NCBI RefSeq assembly: GCF_000003605.2
Contig: NW_003155497.1
Location: forward strand, 1-41,303
Length of the DNA: 41,303 nt
Direction of reading: 5' to 3'
Source of the DNA: Saccoglossus kowalevskii
Taxonomy: Eukaryota > Hemichordata > Enteropneusta > Harrimaniidae
In this document: positions 10,177 to 22,070 of the stretch, in pieces
Numbering within the stretch: position 1 is the first letter of the stretch
Layout of the letters: every line of letters begins with the position of its first letter
Notes under the pieces: generated by a model
What the model was told of the DNA's origin: nothing
What the model saw: only the letters and a program-made list of their open reading frames with translations
Database searches by the model: none
Program-made: the position numbers and the translations under genes

Positions 10177-10369
10177 AACTGCGCGTTTCTATATGCCAAC
10201 AACTTAGGTCATATATACAAATACATCTACCATCATTGCTATCCCTTTGCGCAACTTTGCAATCACTTTGAACAACTTTGCATGTTGTGTTAACAGTTTA
10301 AAACCCATTACGTTCCGACAGCATCAACAACTTGTTCTTGAAAATTAGAAGGGATTTTAAAACTTTGCA
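10177..10369 (+). repeat. Intra-monomer duplication, copy 2 (about 172 bp plus 21-bp insertion)
   Basis: Second copy: AACTGCG, TGCCAA, ACTTAGGT, CATTGC, ACTTTGC. It differs by an extra 21-bp period, so CAACTTTGCA occurs twice here 21 bp apart and the downstream GTGTTAAC motif is displaced by about 192 bp instead of 172. Confidence 0.8.
10252..10280 (+). repeat. 29-bp internal element, tail copy
   Basis: Begins CAACTTTGCAATC like the head copy and lies inside the second 172-bp segment. It contains the 21-bp period whose loss produces the 923-928 bp monomers. Confidence 0.85.
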
Positions 10370-10775
10370 TTAATTAAAAGAAATACGAACACTTCACGGT
10401 TTTCTACTATAAATGAGTGGCATCCATTTAGAAAGAATGCAAAAACGTTGCCTATGTCATTTCCATTTGCGTGATGTAACAAAAAGAAAAAAAAACATCC
10501 AACTACTTTTTTATTCAGGGAGTCTCACATGCAAGTACTAACCACGACCGATTGCACTTTACTTTAGACATTGGTCAGTCACCTAATCACACGACTGCAT
10601 GGATTATTAAAATTTGAGCCGAATTGTGGCTATTTCTTGTTTTGAATGTTCTAAAATTGATATCGCTGGCACAAGTACATTCTAATATTGACCTATGACC
10701 TCTTCATATTTCGAGTAACACTTCGCTAATTTAACGGCTATTTACGAAATATATGACATTTTCGAACTTTTAACT

Positions 10776-11722
10776 ATGGGACATGTTAATATGATATCAC
10801 AGGTAACTATCCCGAGTGAGTGTACCAACTTTGCAATCGCTTTTTACAACTTTGTAAGCAGTTTGTCGCGGATTTCTCGGTTCGCTATTGTGATAACCAG
10901 CTTATATGTGAGGCATTTTCGAGATATTCACTTAACATTTTCCAAATAAAACTGCGGGGTCGTCATGCCAATGACTTAGGTTAAATACACGATCAACGCC
11001 GTCAACATTTTAATAATTTATTTGCTACTTTGCACGCTGTGTTCTAACATTTTACAGTCTGTTCTTGTGAACATATATAGGCTGCTTTCAACTGACTTTT
11101 ATTAAATTTGTCGACTTTACAACTGCGCGTTTCAATATGCCAACAACTTAGGTCATATATACAAATACATCTACCATCATTGCTATCCCTTTGCACAACT
11201 TTCTATTCACTTTGAACAACTTTGCATGTTGTGTTAACAGCTTAAAACCCATTACGTGCCGACAGCATCAACAACTTGTTCTTAAAAATTAGAAGGGATT
11301 TTAAAACTTTGCATTAATTAAAAGAAATACGAACACTTCACGATTCTCTATTATAAATGAGTGGCATCCATTTAGAAAGAATGCAAAAACGTTGCCTATG
11401 TCATTTCCATTTGCGTGATGTAACAAAAAGTAAAAAAAATCATCCAACAACTTTTTTATTCAGGGAGTCTCCCATGCAAGTACTAACCAAGACCGATTGT
11501 GCTTTACTTTAGACATTGGTTGGTCACATAACCACATGGCTGCATGGATTATTTAAATTTGAGCCGAATTGTGGCTATTTCTTGCATTGAATGTTCTAAA
11601 ATTGATATCGCTGGCACAAGTACATTCTAATATTGACCTATGACCTCTTCATATTTCGAGTAACACTTCGCTAATTTAACGGCTATTTACGAAATATTAT
11701 TGACATTTTCGAACTTTTAACT
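10776..11722 (+). repeat. Satellite monomer 12 (type T)
   Basis: Type T markers are GAGTGAGT, TTAACATTTTCC, ACGATCAACGCC, AACTTTCTATTCAC and the tail reading TTCTTGCATTGAATG. A TAA at 10947-10949 closes the 67-codon frame early; monomer 26 has the same TAA. Confidence 0.95.
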
Positions 11723-12666
11723 ATGGGACGTGTTAATATGATATCACAGGTAACTATCCCGAGTGAGTCTACCAACTTTGCAATCGCTTTTTACAACTTT
11801 GTAAGCAGTTTGTCGCGGATTTCTCGGTTCGCTATTGTGATAACCAGCTTATATGTGAGGCACTTTCGAGATATTCACTTAACATTTTCCAAATTAAACT
11901 GCGGTGTCGTCATGCCAATGACTTAGGTTAAATACACGATCAACGCCGTCAACATTTTAATAATTTGTTTGCTACTTTGCACGCTGTGTTCTAACATTTT
12001 ACAGTCTGTTCTTGTGAACATATATAGGCTGCTTTCAACTGGCTTTTATTAAATTTGTCGACTTTACAACTGCGCGTTTCAATATGCCAACAACTTAGGT
12101 CATATATACAAATACATCTACCATCATTGCTATCCCTTTGCACAACGTTCTATTCACTTTGAACAACTTTGCATGTTGTGTTAACAGCTTAAAACCCATT
12201 CCGTGCCGACAGCATCAACAACTTGTTCTTGAAAATTAGAAGGGATTTTAAAACTTTGCATTAGTTAAAAGAAATACGAACACTTCACGATTCTCTACTA
12301 TAAATGAGTGGCATCCATTTAGAAAGAATGCAAAAACGTTGCCTATGTCATTTCCATTTGCGCGATGTAAAACAAAGAAAAAAACATCCAACAACTTTTT
12401 TATTTAGGGAGTCTCACATGCAAGTACTAACCACGACCGATTGTGCTTTACTTTAGGCATTGGTTGGTCACATAACCACATGGCTGCATGGATTATTTAA
12501 ATTTGAGCCGAATTGTGCCTATTTCTTGTTTTGAATGTTCTAAAATTGATATCGCTGGCACAAGTACATTCTAATATTGACTTATGACCTCTTCATATTT
12601 CGAGTAACACTTCGCTAATTTAACGGCTATTTACGAAATATTATTGACATTTTCGAACTTTTAACT
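11723..12666 (+). repeat. Satellite monomer 13 (type T)
   Basis: Head GGGACGTGTTAATATG with CCAAATTAAACTGC. The tail has CGCGATGTAAAACAAAG, shared only with monomer 36. Monomers 13-14 align with 36-37 at a constant offset of 21,703 bp. Confidence 0.95.
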
Positions 12667-13613
12667 ATGGGACGTATTAATATGATATCACAGGTAACTA
12701 TCCCGAGTGAGTCTACCAACTTTGCAATCGCTTTTTGCAACTTTGTAAGCAGTTTGTCGCGGATTTCTCGGTTCGCTATTGTGATAACGAGCTTATATGT
12801 GAGGCATTTTCGAGATATTCACTTAACATTTTCCAAATTAAACTGCGGGGTCGTCATGCCAATGACTTAGATTAAATACACGATCAACGCCATCAACATT
12901 TTAATAATTTGTTTGCTACTTTGCACGCTGTGTTCTAACATTTTACAGTCTGGTCTTGTGAACATATATAGGCTGCTTTCAACTGACTTTTATTAAATGT
13001 GTCGACTTTACAACTGCGCGTTTCAATATGCCAACAACTTAGGTCATATATACAAATACATCTACCATCATTGCTATCCATTTGCACAACTTTCTATTCA
13101 CTTTGAACAACTTTGCATGTTGTGTTAACAGCTTAAAACCCATTACGTGCCGACAGCATCAACAACTTGTTCTTAAAAATTAGAAGGGATTTTTTAAACT
13201 TTGCATTAATTAAAAGAAATACGAACACTTCACGATTCTCTACTATAAATGAGTGGCATCCATTTAGAAATAATGCAAAAACGTTGCCTATGTCATTTCC
13301 ATTTGCGTGATGTAACAAAAAGAAAAAAATCATCCAACAACTTTTTTATTCAGGGAGTCTCCCATGCAAGTACTAACCACGACCGATTGTGCTTTACTTT
13401 AGACATTGGTTGGTCACATAACCACATGGCTGCATAGATTATTTAAATTTCAGCCGAATTGTGGCTATTTCTTGTTTTGAATGTTCTAAAATTGATATCG
13501 CTGGCACTAGTACATTCTAGAATTGACCTATGACCTCCTCATATTTCGAGTAACACTTTGTTAATTTAACGGCTATTTACGAAATATGTATTGACATTTT
13601 CGAACTTTTTACT
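12667..13613 (+). repeat. Satellite monomer 14 (type T head, H tail)
   Basis: Type T head (GGACGTATTAATATG, TTTTTGCAACTTTG). The tail changes to type H readings, including GCATAGATTATT and TTTCAGCCG, which recur 1892 bp later. Confidence 0.95.
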
Positions 13614-14559
13614 ATGGGATATGTTAATATGATATCACAGGTAACTATCCCGAGTGAATCTACCAACTTTGCAATCGCTTTTTACCACTTTGTAAGCAGT
13701 TTGTCGCTGATTTCTCGGTTTGCTATTGTGATAACCAGCTTATATGTGAGGCATTTTCGAGATATTCACTTACCATTTTGCAAATTTAACTGTGGGGTCG
13801 TCATGCCAATGACTTAGGTTAAATACACGAACAATGCCGTCAACATTGCAATATTTTGTTTTCTACTTTGCACGCTGTGTTCTAACATTTTACAGTCTGG
13901 TCTTGTGAACATATTTAGGCTGCTTTTAACTGGCTTTTATTAAATTTGTCGACTTTACAACTGCGCGTTTCTATGTGCCAACATCTTAGGTCATATATAC
14001 AACTACATCTACCATCATTGCTATCCCTTTGCACAACTTTGCAATCACTTTGAACAACTTTGCATGTTGTGTTAACAGCTTAAAACCCATTACGTGCCGA
14101 CAGCATCAACAACTTGTTCTTGAAAATTAGAAGGGATTTTAAAACTTTGCATTAGTTAAAAGAAATACGAACACTTCACGATTCTCTACTATAAATGAGT
14201 GGCATCCATTTAGAAAGAATGCAAAAACGTTGCCTATGTCATTTCCATTTGCGTGATGTAACAAAAAGAAAAAAAACATGCAACAACTTTTTTATTCAGG
14301 GAGTCCCCCATGCAAGTACTAACCACGACCGATTGTGCTTTACTTTAGACATTGGTTGGTCACATAACCACATGGCAGCATGGATTATTTAAGTGTGAGC
14401 CGAATTGTGGCTATTTCTTGTTTTGAATGTTCTAAAATTGATATCACTGGCACTAGTACATTCTAGAATTGACCTATGACCTCCCCATATTTCGAGTAAC
14501 ACTTTGCTTATTTAACGGCTATTTACGAAATATGTATTGACATTTTCGAACTTTTAACT
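13614..14559 (+). repeat. Satellite monomer 15 (type H, first of the homogenised run)
   Basis: Preceded by CGAACTTTTTACTATGGG. Tail readings CTATGTGCCAACATC and CAACTACATC are shared with monomers 16, 17 and 21. Confidence 0.95.
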
Positions 14560-15505
14560 ATGGGATATGTTAATATGATATCACAGGTAACTATCCCGAG
14601 TGAATCTACCAACTTTGCAATCGCTTTGTACCACATTGTAAGCAGTTTGTCGCTGATTTTTCGGTTTGCTATTGTGATAACCAGCTTATATGTGAGGCAT
14701 TTTCGAGATATTCACTTACTATTTTGCAAATTTAACTGTGGGGTCGTCATGCCAATGACTTAGGTTAAATACACGAACAATGCCGTCAACATTGCAATAT
14801 TTTGTTTTCTACTTTGCACGCTGTGTTCTAACATTTTACAGTCTGGTCTTGTGAACATATTTAGGCTGCTTTTAACTGGCTTTTATTAAATTTGTCGACT
14901 TTACAACTGCGCGTTTCTATGTGCCAACATCTTAGGTCATATATACAACTACATCTACCATCATTGCTATCCCTTTGCACAACTTTGCAATCACTTTGAA
15001 CAACTTTGCATGTTGTGTTAACAGCTTAAAACCCATTACGTGCCGACAGCATCAACAACTTGTTCTTGAAAATTAGAAGGGATTTTAAAACTTTGCATTA
15101 GTTAAAAGAAATACGAACACTTCACGATTCTCTACTATAAATGAGTGGCATCCATTTAGAAAGAATGCAAAAACGTTGCCTATGTCATTTCCATTTGCGT
15201 GATGTAACAAAAAGAAAAAAAACATCCAACAACTTTTTTATTCAGGGAGTCTCCCATGCAAGTACTAACCACGACCGATTGTGCTTTACTTTAGACATTG
15301 GTTGGTCACATAACCACATGGCTGCATAGATTATTTAAATTTCAGCCGAATTGTGGCTATTTCTTGTTTTGAATGTTCTAAAATTGATATCGCTGGCACT
15401 AGTACATTCTAGAATTGACCTATGACCTCCTCATATTTCGAGTAACACTTTGTTAATTTAACGGCTATTTACGAAATATGTATTGACATTTTCGAACTTT
15501 TTACT
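14560..15505 (+). repeat. Satellite monomer 16 (type H)
   Basis: Distinguished by GCTTTGTACCACATTG, TGATTTTTCGG and CTTACTATTTTGC. The tail repeats the GCATAGATTATT and TTTCAGCCG readings seen at the end of monomer 14. Confidence 0.95.
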
Positions 15506-16451
15506 ATGGGATATGTTAATATGATATCACAGGTAACTATCCCGAGTGAATCTACCAACTTTGCAATCGCTTTTTACCACTTTGTAAGCAGTTTGTCGCT
15601 GATTTCTCGGTTTGCTATTGTGATAACCAGCTTATATGTGAGGCATTTTCGAGATATTCACTTACTATTTTGCAAATTTAACTGTGGGGTCGTCATGCCA
15701 ATGACTTAGGTTAAATACACGAACAATGCCGTCAACATTGCAATATTTTGTTTTCTACTTTGCACGCTGTGTTCTAACATTTTACAGTCTGGTCTTGTGA
15801 ACATATTTAGGCTGCTTTTAACTGGCTTTTATTAAATTTGTCGACTTTACAACTGCGCGTTTCTATGTGCCAACATCTTAGGTCATATATACAACTACAT
15901 CTACCATCATTACTATCCCTTTGCACAACTTTGCAATCACTTTGAACAACTTTGCATGTTGTGTTAACAGCTTAAAACCCATTACGTGCCGACAGCATCA
16001 ACAACTTGTTCTTGAAAATTAGAAGGGATTTTAAAACTTTGCATTAGTTAAAAGAAATACGAACACTTCACGATTCTCTACTATAAATGAGTGGCATCCA
16101 TTTAGAAAGAATGCAAAAACGTTGCCTATGTCATTTCCATTTGCGTGATGTAACAAAAAGAAAAAAAACATCCAACAACTTTTTTATTCAGGGAGTCTCC
16201 CATGCAAGTACTAACCACGACCGATTGTGCTTTACTTTAGACAATGGTTGGTCACCTAACCACATGGCTGCATGGATTATTTAAATTTGAGCCGAATTGT
16301 GGCTATTTCTTGTTTTGAATGTTCTAAAATTGATATCGCTGGCACGAGTACATTCTAGAATTGACCTATGACCTCCTCATATTTCGAGTAACACTTTGCT
16401 AATTTAACGGCTATTTACGAAATATGTATTGACATTTTCGAACTTTTAACT
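15506..16451 (+). repeat. Satellite monomer 17 (type H, chimera of 15 and 16)
   Basis: The head follows monomer 15 (GATTTCTCGG) and the next 60 bases switch to monomer 16 (CTTACTATTTTGC), placing an exchange point between about 15606 and 15665. Confidence 0.93.
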
Positions 16452-17398
16452 ATGGGAGATGTTAATATGATATCACAGGTAACTATCCCGAGTGAATCTA
16501 CCAACTTTGCAATCGCTTTTTACCACTTTGTAAGCAGTTTGTCGCTGATTTCTCGGTTTGCTATTGTGATAACCAGCTTATATGTGAGGCATTTTCGAGA
16601 TATTCACTTACCATTTTGCAAATATGACTGCGGGGTCGTCATGCCAATGACTTAGGTTAAATACACGAACAACGCTGTCAACATTGCAATATTTTGTTTT
16701 CTACTTTGCACGCTGTGTTCTAACATTTTACAGTCTGGTCTTGTGAACATATTTAGGCTGCTTTTAACTGGCTTTTATTAAATTTGTCGACTTTACAACT
16801 GCGCGTTTCTATATGCCAACAACTTAGGTCATATATACAAATACATCTACCATCATTGCTATCCCTTTGCACAACTTTGCAATCACTTTGAACAACTTTG
16901 CATGTTGTGTAAACAGCTTAAAACCCATTACGTGCCGACAGCATCAACAACTTGTTCTTGAAAATTAGAAGGGATTTTAAAACTTTGCATTAGTTAAAAG
17001 AAATACGAACACTTCACGATTCTCTACTATAAATGAGTGGCATCCATTTCGAAATAATGCAAAAACGTTGCCTATGTCATTTCCATTTGCGTGATGTAAC
17101 AAAAAGAAAAAAAACATGCAACAACTTTTTTATTCAGGGAGTCTCCCATGCAAGTACTAACCACGACCGATTGTGCTTTACTTTAGACATTGGTTGGTCA
17201 CATAACCACATGGCTGCATGGATTATTTAAATTTGAGCCGAATTGTGGCTATTTCTTGTTTTGAATGTTCTAAAATTGATATCGCTGGCACTAGTACATT
17301 CTAGAATTTGACCTATCACCTCCTCATATTTCGAGTAACACTTTGCTAATTTAACGGCTATTTACGAAATATGTATTGACATTTTCGAACTTTTAACT
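16452..17398 (+). repeat. Satellite monomer 18 (type H)
   Basis: Anchor reads GGGAGATGTTAATATG; TTTGCAAATATGACTGC is private. The tail has CATTTCGAAATAATGC in the 65-codon frame. Confidence 0.95.
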
Positions 17399-18323
17399 AT
17401 GGGATATGTTAATATGATATCACAGATAACTATCCCGAGTGAATCTACCAACTTTGCAATCGCTTTTTACCACTTTGTAAGCACTTTGTCGCTGATTTCT
17501 CGGTTTGCTATTGTGATAACCAGCTTATATGTGTGGCATTTTCGAGATATTCACTTACCATTTTGCAAATTTGACTGCGGGGTCGTCATGCCAATGACTT
17601 AGGTTAAATACACGAACAACGCTGTCAACATTGCAATATTTTGTTTTCTATTTTGCACGCTGTGTTCTAACATTTTACAGTCTGGTCATGTAAATATATT
17701 TAGGCTGCTTTTAACTGGCTTTCATTAAATTTGTCGACTTTACAACTGCGCGTTTCCATATGCCAACAACTTAGGTCATATATACAAATACATCTACCAT
17801 CATTGCTATCCCTTTGCACAACTTTGCATGTTGTGTTAACAGCTTAAAACCCATTACGTGCCGACAGCATCAACAACTTGTTCTTGAAAATTAGAAGGGA
17901 TTTTAAAACTTTGCATTAGTTAAAAGAAATACGAACACTTCACGATTCTCTACTATAAATGAGTGGCATCCATTTAGAAAGAATGCAAAAACGTTGCCTA
18001 TGTCATTTCCATTTGCGTGATGTAACAAAAAGAAAAAAAACATCCAACAACTTTTTTATTCAGGGAGTCTCCCATGCAAGTACTAACCACGACCGATTGT
18101 GCTTTACTTTAGACATTGGTTGGTCACATAACCACATGGCTACATGGATTATTTAAATTTGAGCCGAATTGTGGCTATTTCTTGTTTTGAATGATCTAAA
18201 ATTGATATCACTGGCACTAGTACATTCTAGAATTGACCTATAACCTCCCCATATTTCGAGTAACAATTTGCTAATTTAACGGCTATTTACGAAATATGTA
18301 TTGACATTTTCGAACTTTTAACT
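17399..18323 (+). repeat. Satellite monomer 19 (type H, 21-bp deletion)
   Basis: Length 925 bp: one 21-bp period is missing at CAACTTTGCA (17819-17828). Shares GGTCATGTAAA and GGCTTTCATTAAAT with monomer 23. Confidence 0.95.
17819..17828 (+). other. 21-bp deletion junction, monomer 19
   Basis: Single CAACTTTGCA; linked to the TTTCATTAAAT reading upstream. Confidence 0.85.
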
Positions 18324-19269
18324 ATGGGATATGTTAATATAATATCACAGGTAACTATCCCGAGTGAATCTACCAACTTTGCAATCGCTTTTCACCACTT
18401 TGTAAGCAGTTTGTCGCTGATTTCTCGGTTTGCTATTGTGATAACCAGCTTATATGTGAGGCATTTTGCGAGATATCCACTTACATTTTGCAAATTTAAC
18501 TGCGGGGTCGTCATGCCAATGACTTAGGTTAAATACAGGAACAACGCCGTCACCATTGCAATATTTTGTTTTCTACTTTGCACGCTGTGTTCTAACATTT
18601 TACAGTCTGGTCTTGTGAACATATTTAGGCTGCTTTTAACTGGCTTTTATTAAATTTGTCGACTTTACAACTGCGCGTTTCTATATGCCAACATCTTAGG
18701 TCATATATACAAATACATCTACCATCATTGCTATCCCTTTGCACAACTTTGCAATCACTTTGAACAACTTTGCATGTTGTGTTAACAGCTTAAAACCCAT
18801 TACGTGCCGACAGCATCAACAACTTGTTCTTGAAAATTAGAAGGGATTTTAAAACTTTGCATTAGTTAAAAGAAATACGAACACTTCACGATTCTCTACT
18901 ATAAATGAGTGGCATCCATTTAGAAAGAATGCAAAAACGTTGCCTATGTCATTTCCATTTGCGTGATGTAACAAAAAGAAAAAAAACATCCAACAACTTT
19001 TTTATTCAGGGAGTCTCCCATGCAAGTACTAACCACGACCGATTGTGCTTTACTTTAGACATTGGTTGGTCACCTAACCACATGGCTGCATGGATTATTT
19101 AAATTTGAGCCGAATTGTGGCTATTTCTTGTTTTGAATGTTCTAAAATTGATATCGCTGGCACGAGTACATTCTAGAATTGACCTATGACCTCTTCATAT
19201 TTCGAGTAACACTTTGCTAATTTAACGGCTATTTACGAAATATGTATTGACATTTTCGAACTTTTAACT
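18324..19269 (+). repeat. Satellite monomer 20 (type H)
   Basis: Contains a +1 base (CATTTTGCGAG) and a -1 base (CTTACATTTTG) about 25 bp apart, so the 67-codon frame is shifted for about eight codons and then restored. Confidence 0.95.
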
Positions 19270-20217
19270 ATGGGATATGTTAATATGATATCACAGGTAA
19301 CTATCCCGAGTGAATCTACCAACACAGCAATCGCTTTTTACCACTTTGTAAGCAGTTTGTCGCTGATTTCTCGGTTTGCTATTGTGATAACCAGCTTATA
19401 TGTGAGGCATTTTCGAGATTTTCACTTACCATTTTGCAAATGTAACTGCGCGGTCGTCATGCCAATGACTTAGGTTAAATACACGAACAACGCCGTCAAC
19501 ATTGCAATATTTTGTTTTCTACTTTGCACGCTGTGTTCTAACATTTTACAGTCTGGTCTTGTGAACATATTTAGGCTGCTTTCAACTGGCTTTTATTAAA
19601 TTTGTCGACTTTACAACTGCGCGTTTTTATGTGCCAACATCTTAGGTCATATATACAACTACATCTACCATCATTGCTATCCCTTTGCACAACTTTGCAA
19701 TCACTTTGAACAACTTTGCATGTTGTGTTAACAGCTTAAAACCCATTACGTGCCGACAGCATCAACAACTTGTTCTTGAAAATTAGAAGGGATTTTAAAA
19801 CTTTGCATTAGTTAAAAGAAATACGAACACTTCACGATTCTCTACTATAAATGAGTGGCATCCATTTAGAAAGAATGCAAAAACGTTGCCTATGTCATTT
19901 CCATTTGCGTGATGTAACAAAAAGAAAAAAAAAACATCCAACAACTTTTTTATTCAGGGAGTCTCCCATGCAAGTACTAACGACGACCGATTGTGCTTTA
20001 CTTTAGACATTGGTTGGTCACCTAACCACATGGCTACATGGATTATTTAAATTTGAGCCGAATTGTGGCTATTTCTTGTTTTGAATGTTCTAAAATTGAT
20101 ATCGCTGGCACGAGTACATTCTAGAATTGACCTATGACCTCTTCATATTTCGAGTAACACTTTGCTAATTTAACGGCTATTTACGAAATATGTATTGACA
20201 TTTTCGAACTTTTAACT
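19270..20217 (+). repeat. Satellite monomer 21 (type H)
   Basis: Private readings ACCAACACAGCAATC and TGCAAATGTAACTGCGCGG. Tail has the CTATGTGCC-group variant (TTTATGTGCCAACATC) and a longer A tract, giving 948 bp. Confidence 0.95.
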
Positions 20218-21142
20218 ATGGGATATGTTAATATGATATCACAGGTAACTATCCCGAGTGAATCTACCAACTTTGCAATCGCTTTTTACCACTTTGTAAG
20301 CAGTTTGTCGCTGATTTCTCGGTTTGCTATTGTGATAACCAGCTTATATGTGAGGCATTTTCGAGATATTCACTTACCATTTTGCAAATTTGACTGCGGG
20401 GTCGTCATGCCAATGACTTAGGTTAAATACACGAACAACGCTGTCAACATTGCAATATTTTGTTTTCTACTTTGCACGCTGTGTTCTAACATTTTACAGT
20501 CTGGTCTTGTAAACATATTTAGGCTGCTTTTAACTGGCTTTCATTAAATTTGTCGACTTTACAACTGCGCGTTTCTATATGCCAACAACTTAGGTCATAT
20601 ATACAAATACATCTACCATCATTGCTATCCATTTGCACAACTTTGCATGTTGTGTTAACAGCTTAAAACCCATTACGTGCCGACAGCATCAACAACTTGT
20701 TCTTGAAAATTAGAAGGGATTTTAAAACTTTGCATTAGTTAAAAGAAATACGAACACTTCACGATTCTCTACTATAAATGAGTGGCATCCATTTAGAAAG
20801 AATGCAAAAACGTTGCCTATGTCATTTCCATTTGCGTGATGTAACAAAAAGAAAAAAAACATCCAACAACTTTTTCATTCAGGGAGTCTCACATGCAAGT
20901 ACTAACCACGACCGATTGTGCTTTACTTTAGACATTGGTTGGTCACATAACCACATGGCTGCATGGATTATTTAAATTTGAGCCGAATTGTAGCTATTTC
21001 TTGTTTTGAATGTTCTAAAATTGATATCGCTGGCACGAGTACATTCTAGAATTGACCTATGACCTCCTCATATTTCGAGTAACACTTTGCTAATTTAACG
21101 GCTATTTACGAAATATGTATTGACATTTTCGAACTTCTAACT
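20218..21142 (+). repeat. Satellite monomer 22 (type H, 21-bp deletion)
   Basis: Length 925 bp; deletion junction at 20638-20647. TTTGCAAATTTGACTGC and the TTTCATTAAAT tail are shared with monomer 19, suggesting common descent of the two deleted copies. Confidence 0.95.
20638..20647 (+). other. 21-bp deletion junction, monomer 22
   Basis: Single CAACTTTGCA, again with TTTCATTAAAT upstream, three monomers after the one in monomer 19. Confidence 0.85.
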
Positions 21143-22070
21143 ATGGGATATGTTAATATGATATCACAGGTAACTATCCCGAGTGAATCTACCAACTTTG
21201 CAATCGCTTTTTACCACTTTGTAAGCAGTTTGTCGCTGATTTCTCGGTTTGCTATTGTGATAACCAGCTTATATGTGAGGCATTTTCGAGATTTTCACTT
21301 ACCATTTTGCAAATTTAACTGCGGGGTCGTCATGCCAATGACTTAGGTTAAATACACGAACAACGCCGTCAACATTGCAATATTTTGTTTTCTACTTTGC
21401 ACGCTGTGTTCTAACATTTTACAGCCTGGTCATGTAAACATATTTAGGCTGCTTTTAACTGGCTTTCATTAAATTTGTCGACTTTACAACTGCGCGTTTC
21501 TATATGCCAACAACTTAGGTCATATATACAAATACATCTACCATCATTGCTATCCCTTTGCACAACTTTGCATGTTGTGTTAACAGCTTAAAACCCATTA
21601 CGTGCCGACAGCATCAACAACTTGTTCTTGAAAATTAGAAGGGATTTTAAACTTTGCATTTAGTTAAAAGAAATACGAACACTTCACGATTCTGTACTAT
21701 AAATGAGTGGCATCCATTTTGAAAGAATGCAAAAACGTTGCCTATGTCATTTCCATTTGCGTGTTGTAACACAAAGAAAAAAAAAACATTCATACAACTT
21801 TTTTATTCCGGGAGTCTCCCATGCAAGTACTAACCACGACCGATTGTGCTTTACTTTTGACATTGGTTGGTCACATATCCACATGGCTGCATGGATTATT
21901 TAAGTTTGAGCCGAATTGTGGCTATTTCTTGTTTTGAATGTTCTAAAATTGTTATCGCTGGCACGAGTGCATTCTAGAATTGACCTATGACCTTCTCATA
22001 TTTCGAGTAACACTTTGCTAATTTAACGGCTATTTACGAAATATGTATTGACATTTTCGAACTTGTAACT
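21143..22070 (+). repeat. Satellite monomer 23 (type H head, L-like tail)
   Basis: The third member of the 19/22/23 set with the 21-bp loss (21563-21572). From about 21690 the tail turns to L readings (GTGTTGTAACAC, TACTTTTGACATTGG, CACATATCCAC, GAGTGCATTC, GACCTTCTC). Confidence 0.95.
21563..21572 (+). other. 21-bp deletion junction, monomer 23
   Basis: Single CAACTTTGCA in the monomer directly after 22, same linked upstream variant. Confidence 0.85.

Larger units (their letters stand above)
9832..10775 (+). repeat. Satellite monomer 11 (type H head, A-like tail)
   Basis: The head is type H. From about 10080 the tail turns to A-group readings (TTTGCACACTG, AAATGTGTCG, ACGTTCCGAC, CACGGTTTTC, GATTGCACTTT) that recur at 36600-37208. 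The internal 172-bp duplication is easy to see here. Confidence 0.95.
13614..22070 (+). repeat. Homogenised run of nine type H monomers
   Basis: Monomers 15 to 23 share nearly all type H readings and differ mainly by scattered single changes. Both short frames are open in almost all of them. Private variants recur at one- to three-unit distances, as expected from recent local amplification by unequal exchange. Confidence 0.85.

Noticed and set aside
9832-10775. Idea that the monomer is five units of about 189 bp (ACTTTGC at intervals of about 190)
   Set aside because: The 192-bp interval is explained by 172 bp plus a 21-bp insertion, and other motifs do not keep a 189-bp phase. Five nucleosome lengths per monomer is likewise only numerology.
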